From SG8-41 sp035620515 (GTDB lineage: Bacteria > Pseudomonadota > Gammaproteobacteria > Burkholderiales > SG8-41), in assembly GCA_035620515.1 (NCBI GenBank), contig DASPGR010000035.1:1-5469 (forward strand): 5,469 bases of DNA, written 5' to 3'. Made by a program: the position numbers and the translations under genes. The notes beneath the pieces are model-generated. The model saw nothing but the letters and a program-made list of their open reading frames with translations. It had not been told where the DNA came from and made no database searches. Below are positions 1 to 5,181 of this stretch, one piece after another (within the stretch, counting starts at the first letter, position 1; the number at the start of each line of letters is the position of its first letter).

Positions 1-1
1 C

Positions 2-208
2 GAGAACCACATGCGCATCACGCTCGATCATCTGCTCGACCGCTTCGGCGCCGGGCGCTGCTTCTACGGCAGCAACTTCCCGCTGGAGAAGCTATGGGCG
101 AGCTACGACGATCTCGTTGCGACCACGAAGAGGATTCTGGAACGCCGGTCTCAGAGCGAGCAGCGGAAGTACTTTCACGACACCGCGGCGTCCTTCTACC
201 GCATCTGA
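2..208 (+). CDS. Amidohydrolase-2 family metal-dependent hydrolase, C-terminal fragment
   Basis: Only the last 68 residues are in the window; the gene begins to the left. The frame is open from base 2 and ends at TGA 206-208. The visible part contains R-C-F-Y-G-S-N-F-P-L-E, which closely resembles the conserved late-strand motif of COG3618/Amidohydrolase_2 proteins (usually R-C-M-F-x-S-N-F-P-V-[DE]). It is followed by a Tyr/Asp-rich helix and the family's typical ending H-D-T-A-x-x-F-Y-R-I. Members are cytoplasmic TIM-barrel hydrolases of lactones, carboxylates or related ring compounds. The substrate cannot be told from this fragment, and the metal ligands lie outside the window. It converges on the minus-strand operon across a 68-base gap and is probably unrelated to it. 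Family assignment is fairly safe; function is not. Confidence 0.85.
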   Translation, partial: ENHMRITLDHLLDRFGAGRCFYGSNFPLEKLWASYDDLVATTKRILERRSQSEQRKYFHDTAASFYRI

Positions 209-214
209 GCTATG

Positions 215-238
215 TTCCGCGCAGGCGATCGCGCGGGA
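215..238 (+). terminator. Possible weak hairpin terminator after the amidohydrolase
   Basis: A perfect 6-bp inverted repeat, CCGCGC (217-222) and GCGCGG (231-236), encloses an 8-base loop. A wobble pair and an A-T pair could extend it to 215-238. It starts 9 bases after the amidohydrolase stop, where a terminator would be expected. Only a short ATTT follows, so there is no convincing U-tract. It lies between two convergent genes and might serve either strand. Confidence 0.3.
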
Positions 239-276
239 TTTGCGAGCGCTGTCTGAAGGTCCTGTCCCGGTCCCCT

Positions 277-843
277 TTACGACTTCTTGTCCGAATCCAA
301 TGTCTCCGCCAGCGCATCGCAGGCTTCGATGTTCAAAAGATGGGATTCCTGCATCGCAAACAGCGCGCCGCGCACGAACTCCTGTTCAATGTACGGCAGC
401 GATTCGTGGATCTTGCGCGCAACCCATCTTTGTCCGCGATTGAGAAAACGCAGGCGTTCGACTCGATCTGCGATGGGCAGCGCCTTCTCCAGAAACCCGC
501 CGGTGCGTTCGCTCGGTGCTCCGTTCAGGCGTTGGATCAGGTCGATCAAGATCGCGCAGTTCTTCGCCTCGTCACGCTGCACGGCAGCCAGTTGCTTCCA
601 GGCCGGCGTATCGCGCTCATGATCGGCAAGAAACGCCGCCAGCACCTTCGCGCCGGCGCGTTCTGCTTCGAGAAGCACGTTGAGCAGCGCGACGACCTCA
701 CCCGTCTCTATTCCCGGGGAGTCGGCGGCACCGCTCGCCGCGAATTCATGCGCGTAACACGCGGGTGAGCTGTAGGCGCGTGGCTCCGGGGGGTCACTGC
801 GATGCTTGTCGCGCCGCGTGTCGATTTCGCTCCGTTCCGCCAT
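277..843 (-). CDS. DUF6306-like helical (possibly ferritin-like) protein
   Basis: 188 residues, last gene of the five-gene minus-strand run. I chose ATG 843, 13 bases after the reductase stop; upstream in-frame ATGs at 879 and 915 would overlap the reductase end. No strong Shine-Dalgarno is visible, only a G-rich GGGGCCGGGG. Residues 1-45 are polar and probably disordered but include S-S-P-A-C-Y-A-H-E-F (25-34), a Cys/His patch that may be functional. Four helices follow: about 48-75 (with L-L-E-A-E-R-A-G), 80-107 (with R-D-E-A-K-N-C), 116-152 and 155-183 (with E-S-H-L-L-N-I-E). Acidic residues in helices 1, 2 and 4 and the E-S-H in helix 4 suggest a ferritin-like or helix-bundle fold, but I cannot show a complete di-iron site. 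The central part resembles the uncharacterised DUF6306 family from memory. Probably cytoplasmic, no signal peptide. Biochemical role unknown. Confidence 0.78.
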   Translation of the reverse strand: MAERSEIDTRRDKHRSDPPEPRAYSSPACYAHEFAASGAADSPGIETGEVVALLNVLLEAERAGAKVLAAFLADHERDTPAWKQLAAVQRDEAKNCAILIDLIQRLNGAPSERTGGFLEKALPIADRVERLRFLNRGQRWVARKIHESLPYIEQEFVRGALFAMQESHLLNIEACDALAETLDSDKKS

Positions 844-856
844 GGCCCCGGCCCCA

Positions 857-1579
857 TCAGTAACCGTAGAATTCCTCATAGCGCATTGCTCCTTCGGAGA
901 TCCCGATGTCCTCAAGCATCTTCTGCATGGCCATGGTCATCGGCGGCGGTCCCGCGAAGTAGTACATTGGGCTCGCGATATCGGGAACATGGCGCTCGAG
1001 CATCTCGCGTCGAATGAAGCCTGTTTCACCAGACCAGTGCTCGCTCGCTTTTTCCGGTTCCGCCATAGTCGCGATCAACCGATACTTCGGGTTCCGTTGC
1101 TCCAAGTCCTGCAGCTCGGCAAGGAACGCTGCGTCCTCGGGCCGGCGGTTGGAGTAGAAAAGGTACAGGGGGTGCGGCAGCCGCTTATGCGCCGCATGGC
1201 GGGCCATCGACAAGAATGGCGTGATTCCGATGCCTCCCGCAAGAAACACGGCGGGACGCGAGGCATCGTCGTGCAGCACCATCTCTCCGTTGGGGCCGTC
1301 GATTCTGACCGTCGTTCCGATCGGCGCCGCTTTCAGGGCGCGCTTGAACGCAGTGTCGCGCATTCGTGTCGCGATCATCAATTCGGGGTCATGAGGCGCA
1401 CTGGCAATCGTGAACGTGCGCGCGTCGCCCTCGCCGTCGGTCTCCGGCGGATCGACGAGCGTCATCAGCAACGACTGTCCGGCCTGATGAGGGAACGCGG
1501 GGGGCCTCGAGAAATAGAACGCCATCGTGCCCTCCGCGACGGTCTCGCGGCGCGTCAGGCGCACGTCGTGAACGGTCAT
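857..1579 (-). CDS. Stand-alone FAD/NAD(P)-binding ferredoxin-reductase-type oxidoreductase
   Basis: 240 residues. The start at ATG 1579 puts M-T-V-H-D-V at the beginning of the FAD-binding beta barrel; the open frame extends upstream to 1741 but overlaps the CDGSH gene. The flavin motif is R54-T-F-T57 followed by I-A-S-A-P. The nucleotide-binding signature is G-G-I-G-I-T-P-F (115-122). A-G-P-P-P-M (209-214) is the late nicotinamide-side motif, and the chain ends in E-E-F-Y-G-Y, as is usual for this superfamily. There is no plant-type 2Fe-2S domain at either end, so the enzyme should pass electrons from NAD(P)H to a separate acceptor. The gene directly upstream encodes a CDGSH iron-sulfur protein 17 bases away, which makes that protein a natural candidate partner. 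Expected in the cytoplasm. The fold is near certain; the acceptor is inferred. Confidence 0.93.
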   Translation of the reverse strand: MTVHDVRLTRRETVAEGTMAFYFSRPPAFPHQAGQSLLMTLVDPPETDGEGDARTFTIASAPHDPELMIATRMRDTAFKRALKAAPIGTTVRIDGPNGEMVLHDDASRPAVFLAGGIGITPFLSMARHAAHKRLPHPLYLFYSNRRPEDAAFLAELQDLEQRNPKYRLIATMAEPEKASEHWSGETGFIRREMLERHVPDIASPMYYFAGPPPMTMAMQKMLEDIGISEGAMRYEEFYGY

Positions 1580-1596
1580 GGTGTGCCCGGCGTCAC

Positions 1597-1818
1597 TCAA
1601 AACGTGCGGATTCCCGAAAAGGCGTCCGTGACTTCGTGACGCTGGCCCGCGTCGTCGTACCAATAGAGCTTGCCGGCGTCCTCGGTCCTGGTGAGCTTGT
1701 GCGAGCCGTCGCAGAACGGCTGATTCTTCGATAGACCACACCGGCAGAGGTACTTTTCCTCACCGCCGATCACCAGCTTGTACGGCTCGGAGTGCGTGCG
1801 CTTGACAATGCGTGGCAT
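1597..1818 (-). CDS. CDGSH iron-sulfur domain protein
   Basis: 73 residues. The start at ATG 1818 is fixed by a strong Shine-Dalgarno, AAGGAGGT, ending 4 bases upstream; the frame is open to an ATG at 1860, but that lies inside a hairpin and lacks a ribosome site. The complete CDGSH signature is present once: C25-R-C27-G-L-S-K-N-Q-P-F-C36-D-G-S-H40, giving the 3-Cys/1-His ligand set of a 2Fe-2S cluster as in mitoNEET-type domains. The rest is a short beta-rich wrap (K-L-Y-W-Y at 50-54). No membrane anchor or signal peptide, so cytoplasmic, probably a homodimer as known for single-motif family members. The family carries out electron or cluster transfer and redox sensing. The adjacent flavin reductase suggests electron transfer here. 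Confidence 0.95.
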   Translation of the reverse strand: MPRIVKRTHSEPYKLVIGGEEKYLCRCGLSKNQPFCDGSHKLTRTEDAGKLYWYDDAGQRHEVTDAFSGIRTF

Positions 1819-1836
1819 GGTGACCTCCTTCTCAGG

Positions 1837-1868
1837 GCCACCGCGTGCGCTGACCGGCACGCGGTGGC
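1837..1868 (-). promoter_or_regulatory. Perfect 12-bp inverted repeat (intra-operon hairpin)
   Basis: Arms GCCACCGCGTGC (1837-1848) and GCACGCGGTGGC (1857-1868) are perfectly complementary around an 8-base loop. In the minus-strand transcript the stem begins 7 bases after the stop of the exported-protein gene and ends about 6 bases before the Shine-Dalgarno of the CDGSH gene. The stem is very GC-rich and should be stable. No U-tract follows on either strand, so it does not look like a classic intrinsic terminator. An mRNA-stability, processing or attenuation element is more plausible; its role is inferred only. Confidence 0.6.
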
Positions 1869-1875
1869 AAATCGA

Positions 1876-2583
1876 TCAGCTGAACTCGGCGGGGAACTGC
1901 TTAGCCAGCGCCCCGGCCAGGGCATCGGCGATGGTGTAAATGTGCTTCTTCATCTCCACCCACGTTTGCGCTTCCTGCGCGTACTGCTCGCCCCTGATCT
2001 GCTGGTTTTGCACGATGTGATGGCCGCCGTGCGCGAGGAGCAACCCGTTCAGGGTCTCGAACGGCAGGTACGGATTGGCGCCACTCAGGAACCTCGCGAT
2101 CTCGGTCGCGTTGCCGGCGAGGTTTCTGGCGGCCGCATCCTGCCTTGCTCCGCTTCCCGCGAGGGTCGCCTCGAGGTGTTGCTTGACGGCGCCGTAATGC
2201 CCGGCGAGCAGGCCGAAGAGCGTCTCGGACGCTGCCTTGCCGTAGAACGGCTCGATCGAAGCAGCAATCGCCCTGGCGTTGGCGACCACCTCCTTCTCCG
2301 CTGCCGCCGCTGCCTTTCCGTTCCCGGCGATGGTGTCGACGACTACGTTTCGTACCCAGAAGATGTGGCCAACCCACAGGTCACGCTGCGCAGCGCTGGC
2401 CTGGGCCACATTTGTGGCAACCGGCGCTTGCAGAACCGCAGCATGCCCCGCATGCTGGGCGAGGGCCGGCATGGCAAGAGTGAGGCAGGCAAACATGACG
2501 GCAGCCGTCACTACGAAGTGTGTCAGATACGCTGGCGGGTCGGATGCAACAGGACCAGAGCGTTTCAGAGTCGTTGATTTCAT
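1876..2583 (-). CDS. Exported alpha-helical protein with three His-phased 56-residue repeats
   Basis: 235 residues. ATG 2583 is preceded by a good Shine-Dalgarno (AAAGGAG) and opens a signal peptide: a long polar n-region (1-21), hydrophobic core about 22-37, and a probable signal peptidase I site A-L-A42 | Q43. The mature protein starts Q-H-A-G-H-A and should be periplasmic. The remainder is predicted helical with no further membrane segment. Residues recur every 56 positions: H73, H129 and H185 each follow L-[LWL]-x-[GA]-type ends, and I-A recurs at 106-107, 162-163 and 218-219. The best match is E-T-L-x-G-L-L-x-x-H at 120-129 and 176-185, with N-A-x-x-I-A at 102-107 and 158-163. I do not recognise a named family with confidence; the pattern W-x-x-H-x-x-W-x-R and E-P-F-Y-G resembles uncharacterised helical proteins sometimes misannotated as enzymes. 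Metal or small-ligand binding through the histidines is a guess. It follows the DUF488 gene by 25 bases. Confidence 0.88.
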   Translation of the reverse strand: MKSTTLKRSGPVASDPPAYLTHFVVTAAVMFACLTLAMPALAQHAGHAAVLQAPVATNVAQASAAQRDLWVGHIFWVRNVVVDTIAGNGKAAAAAEKEVVANARAIAASIEPFYGKAASETLFGLLAGHYGAVKQHLEATLAGSGARQDAAARNLAGNATEIARFLSGANPYLPFETLNGLLLAHGGHHIVQNQQIRGEQYAQEAQTWVEMKKHIYTIADALAGALAKQFPAEFS

Positions 2584-2608
2584 GACTGTCTCCTTTGTCG
2601 ATAATGAT

Positions 2609-2977
2609 TCAGTTCGCGGGTCCAGAGCGTTGCGTCTCAAGGATCTCGCGCAGCACGACCGCGTGGTTGCGGGAAGTGTCGCGTGCGCCGTAGAGCAGCG
2701 TGACCCGGCCACGGCGCCGCAGCTCATGCAGCAGGCGCAGCGCATCGGGTCGTCGTGCGAGCTCTTCCCGGTATTTCTTGACGAATGCCCGCCAGCGACG
2801 GCGCTCGTGTCCGAACCATCGGCGCAACCCGGCGCTCGGTGCGACTTCCTTGAGCCAGAAGTCGACCGCGACTTCATCCCGGGTCAAGCCGCGAGGCCAC
2901 AGCCGATCGACAAGAACGCGCACGCCATCATCTGGGGAGGCCCGATCGTACGCGCGCTTCAGTAAGACTCTGGCCAT
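2609..2977 (-). CDS. DUF488 family protein (YeaO-type)
   Basis: 122 residues, about the usual length of the family. The start at ATG 2977 has GGAAGG about 2-3 bases upstream and is the first codon of the expected N-terminus M-A-R-V-L-L-K-R-A-Y. Family landmarks are in order: D-G-x-R-V-L-V-D-R-L-W-P-R-G (17-30), W41-L-K-E-V-A-P-S (41-48), L-R-x-W-F-x-H (51-57), W-x-x-F-x-x-x-Y-x-x-E-L (62-72) and T-L-L-Y-G-A-R-D (93-100), followed by N-H-A-V-V-L. DUF488 proteins are small, cytoplasmic and biochemically undefined; members are often found near stress and redox genes. This is the promoter-proximal gene of the five-gene run and is divergent from the LysR gene, so it is the first gene any LysR control would act on. 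Confidence 0.93.
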   Translation of the reverse strand: MARVLLKRAYDRASPDDGVRVLVDRLWPRGLTRDEVAVDFWLKEVAPSAGLRRWFGHERRRWRAFVKKYREELARRPDALRLLHELRRRGRVTLLYGARDTSRNHAVVLREILETQRSGPAN

Positions 2978-3046
2978 CTTCCTTCCATCCGGTCAGTACA
3001 CGGCGCCCATAGTGAACTGCTTGCAAGATCAAGTAAAACGAATATT

Positions 3047-3072
3047 ATTGGTTGTTCAATGCAACAATGTTG
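3047..3072. promoter_or_regulatory. Putative LysR-type operator and divergent promoter region
   Basis: The 138-base gap between the divergent DUF488 and LysR genes has one AT-rich island (about 3030-3080). It contains GTTG-N7-CAAC at 3051-3065, a 15-bp inverted repeat with T3052 and A3064 forming T-N11-A, the standard form of a LysR-family binding site. Two more short dyads overlap it: ATTG-N6-CAAT (3047-3060) and CAACAATGTTG (3062-3072). Minus-strand promoter elements may lie here too: TTGTTG (complement of 3065-3070) with AATATT 16 bases on (complement of 3043-3048), which is weak. The site is 51 bases before the LysR start and about 74 before the DUF488 start, fitting joint control and autoregulation. 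The symmetry is visible; the function is inferred. Confidence 0.5.
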
Positions 3073-3115
3073 ATAGAAAGAGGCTGGATGCCGGGAATCG
3101 GCTGCGGAGGAGCCT

Positions 3116-4036
3116 ATGGACATCAATCTTGCGCGAACATTTCTCGAGATCGTGGCGACACGAAATTTCCTGCGCGCTGCGGAGCGCCTGCACATCACGC
3201 AGACGGCCGTGAGCGCGCGCGTGCGAACACTCGAGGATCTGCTGGGACGGAAACTGTTCATCCGGAACAAGGCGGGCGCCTCGCTCACGTCGGCAGGCGA
3301 GCAGTTCTTGCGCTACGCCCAGACGCTGGTGCAGGTCTGGGAGCGGGCACGCCATCAGGTTGCAGTCCCGCCCGGGCGGCGGGCGGTGGTCACTGTTGGA
3401 GGCGAGTTGAGCCTGTGGAACCCGCTGCTCCTCGACTGGCTGCTCTGGATGCGGAAGGCCGCCCCGCAGCTCGCGCTACGTGCCGAGGTAGGACTGCCCG
3501 AGAGCCTGATCGACCAGGTTAGCGAGGGAATCCTCGATATCGCGGTGGTGTACGCCCCGCATCAAAGGCCGGGCCTGAAAATAGAGCTGCTGATCGAGGA
3601 GAAGCTCGTTCTGGTCACTACGACGCGTCGCGGCCAGGCACAACGGCCATCGGACTACGTGTTCGTTGACTGGGGCCAGGACTTCGCAGCGCGCCACAAC
3701 CTCGCGTTCCCGGAGCTGGCGAACGCCGGGACTTTCGTTGGCCTTGGTCCTCTCGGGCTGCAGTACATACTCGAGAGCGGCGGATCCGGCTACTTTCGAT
3801 TGAATGTCGTGCGGCCGTATCTGAAGAGCGGACGCCTGCGCATGGTGCCCGGCGCTGCGGAATTCGCATATCCGGCCTACGCCGTGTATTCGGAAAGCGC
3901 GGATGCGCAGATCGTGACCCCGGCGCTGGCCGGGCTAAAGCACGTCGCCAGCTCCGGATCTTCCAGCCGATCCGCGTCAAACACCCGAAATACGAGCGCA
4001 CTCAGACTGCGGCAAGGGCGATCGACGCGGCAATAA
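3116..4036 (+). CDS. LysR-type transcriptional regulator, HdfR-like
   Basis: 306 residues, ordinary LysR length. ATG 3116 is preceded by GGAGGAG at a spacing of 4. The N-terminal winged helix-turn-helix is clear: T-F-L-E-I-V-A-T-R-N-F (8-18), recognition region A-A-E-R-L-H-I-T-Q-T-A-V-S (21-33), R-V-R-T-L-E (35-40), L-G-R-K-L-F-I-R (43-50) and L-T-S-A-G-E (57-62). A linker helix with Y67-A-Q-T-L and W75 leads to the effector domain (about 89-277). The S-L-W motif (99-101), the V-D-W-G-Q-D-F segment (184-190) and overall pattern resemble E. coli HdfR more than CysB or CbbR types. It probably controls the divergent operon through the dyad at 3051-3065; the inducer is unknown. The last 28 residues are Ser/Arg/Thr-rich and less regular in codon use than the rest. 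Confidence 0.95.
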   Translation: MDINLARTFLEIVATRNFLRAAERLHITQTAVSARVRTLEDLLGRKLFIRNKAGASLTSAGEQFLRYAQTLVQVWERARHQVAVPPGRRAVVTVGGELSLWNPLLLDWLLWMRKAAPQLALRAEVGLPESLIDQVSEGILDIAVVYAPHQRPGLKIELLIEEKLVLVTTTRRGQAQRPSDYVFVDWGQDFAARHNLAFPELANAGTFVGLGPLGLQYILESGGSGYFRLNVVRPYLKSGRLRMVPGAAEFAYPAYAVYSESADAQIVTPALAGLKHVASSGSSSRSASNTRNTSALRLRQGRSTRQ

Positions 4037-4062
4037 TGATCGTTGCGCGCGGTCTCGCGTTC

Positions 4063-4341
4063 TCAAGTTCCTCTCGGACGGTTCCTTTCGACCTCGTCGG
4101 CCGCGGCGATCGCCCGCTCAAGCGCGGCTGACAGCTCCCTTGCCGAGTCGAGGGTGATCTCAACCGCGACGCGCGCGCCCGGTCCGAGCGAGGGATTCAC
4201 GAAATCGATGTTGATCGCATCCTCGAGCAGGGCGTGGTGAGGATGGTCGTAGGACACCACCGCCGTGGTGAGGTCAAACCAGCCCTCCTCACCCTTGCCC
4301 GTGCCTTCCGCCTTGACGATTTCAACGATCGAGGTGCACAT
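4063..4341 (-). CDS. Small DUF6295-like protein
   Basis: 92 residues. The start at ATG 4341 lies 8 bases after the dienelactone hydrolase stop; the frame is open far upstream, but only as a shadow of that gene. The ribosome site is weak (GCGGGCGG), so translation may be coupled to the hydrolase. The N-terminus M-C-T-S-I-V-E-I-V-K-A-E-G-T-G-K-G, then G-W-F-D-L-T-T-A-V-V-S-Y-D-H-P (about 21-35), I-N-I-D-F-V-N (44-50) and G-A-R-V-A-V-E-I match, from memory, the uncharacterised DUF6295 family. It ends in a helix (S-A-R-E-L-S-A-A-L-E-R-A-I) and a basic tail. No signal peptide or membrane segment. D33-H34 and the adjacent His pair (H36-H37) are candidate functional residues. Function unknown; the conserved hydrolase neighbour is the only clue. 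Confidence 0.82.
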   Translation of the reverse strand: MCTSIVEIVKAEGTGKGEEGWFDLTTAVVSYDHPHHALLEDAINIDFVNPSLGPGARVAVEITLDSARELSAALERAIAAADEVERNRPRGT

Positions 4342-4349
4342 GCCGCCCG

Positions 4350-5096
4350 CTATTTCCCGAGGTGCTTGCCGAAGAACGCCCACACCTTTTTCCAGCCGTC
4401 GAGCGCCTGCTCGACGCGGTAATTCGGCCGGTCGTAGTAGAAGAATCCGTGCCCGGCGCCGTCGTAGCGGTGAAATTCGTACTCCTTGCCGTGTTTCTTG
4501 AGCTCCGCCTCGTGCTGGTTCACCTGATCCGGCGTGGGCGCGGCGTCCTCGTTGCCGAAGAGGCCGAGCAGCGGGCAGGAGAGGTTCTTGGTGAACTCGA
4601 TGGGCGCCGTCGGCAGCTTGGGCGTCAGCTCCTCCTTTTTCATCACCACGCGCCCGCCCCACAGGTCGGCCGCCGCATTGATGCTCTTGGTATGGCAGGC
4701 GAAGAGGAACGTATGCCGTCCTCCCGAGCAGGTGCCGATCACGCCGACCTTGCCGTTGAGATCCTTCTGCGCACGCAGCCACTGCACCGCGCCCTCGGTG
4801 TCGCCGATCACTTGCGCGTCGGGCACGCCGCCTTCGGCGCGCACCTTGGCCGCGATGTCATCGGGCTTGCCTTCGCCCGCGCGATGATAGAGGTTATGGC
4901 TGATCGCGAGGTAGCCGTGATGCGCGAACCTGCGGGTGGTCTCGCAGTACCACTCGTCCCACCCCGGCGCATGGTGGATCAGCACCATGCCCGGAAACGG
5001 GCCCTTGCCCAGGGGCCGCGCAACGTAGGCCGAGATCGTCTCGCCGTTGTGGCCCTTGATCGAGATGGTTTCCGCGTGCAAGCCTTCATAGCCCAT
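4350..5096 (-). CDS. Dienelactone hydrolase family protein
   Basis: 248 residues from ATG 5096. A second in-frame ATG lies two codons upstream at 5102, but the Shine-Dalgarno AGGAGG sits 1 base from it and 7 bases from 5096, which favours the latter. The alpha/beta-hydrolase core is complete: oxyanion strand V-L-I-H-H-A-P-G-W (38-46), nucleophile elbow G-T-C123-S-G-G, acid in F-G-N-E-D184 and base in G-A-G-H216-G-F. The Cys-Asp-His triad in this spacing is that of true dienelactone hydrolases (COG0412). No signal peptide, so cytoplasmic. Family members open lactones such as dienelactones from chlorocatechol breakdown, but many only act on unknown esters, and no other chlorocatechol gene is present here. 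It is the first gene of a two-gene unit with the DUF6295-like gene. Confidence 0.93.
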   Translation of the reverse strand: MGYEGLHAETISIKGHNGETISAYVARPLGKGPFPGMVLIHHAPGWDEWYCETTRRFAHHGYLAISHNLYHRAGEGKPDDIAAKVRAEGGVPDAQVIGDTEGAVQWLRAQKDLNGKVGVIGTCSGGRHTFLFACHTKSINAAADLWGGRVVMKKEELTPKLPTAPIEFTKNLSCPLLGLFGNEDAAPTPDQVNQHEAELKKHGKEYEFHRYDGAGHGFFYYDRPNYRVEQALDGWKKVWAFFGKHLGK

Positions 5097-5102
5097 ATTC
5101 AT

Positions 5103-5181
5103 TCCTCCTCTCCAAGCGAAAACGAACCCGAATTATGCAACAGGAATGTTACTCTGACCTCCTTTACGAACAGGCGGAAAG
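5103..5181. promoter_or_regulatory. Divergent promoter region between hydrolase and amidase genes
   Basis: A 79-base gap separates the two divergent starts and must hold at least the promoter for the minus-strand unit. The best -10 candidate for that strand is CATAAT (complement of 5132-5137), about 30 bases before the hydrolase start; I see no good -35 for it. AACAGG occurs twice, at 5139-5144 and 5169-5174, but with no clear meaning. No strong dyad is visible. Confidence 0.3.

Noticed and set aside
806..1639. Long plus-strand open frame opposite the reductase gene
   Set aside because: Its translation is Arg/His-rich with no family motifs, and it lies antisense to a reductase with clear FAD and NAD motifs. 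High GC content produces such frames.
1819..1860. Upstream extension of the CDGSH protein to ATG 1860
   Set aside because: That ATG lies within the 12-bp hairpin and has no ribosome site, while ATG 1818 has an excellent AAGGAGGT.
1792..2577. Long plus-strand open frame opposite the exported-protein gene
   Set aside because: It is antisense to a gene with a signal peptide, a strong ribosome site and an internal repeat, and has no recognisable domain.
2584..2877. 98-residue N-terminal extension of the exported protein
   Set aside because: It overlaps the DUF488 gene and would bury the signal peptide; ATG 2583 has a good ribosome site.
4010..4062. Possible bidirectional terminator between the convergent LysR and DUF6295-like genes
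   Set aside because: Only short, bulged pairing is visible (GCG-G-CAA with TTGCGC) with no T-run on either side, too weak to call.
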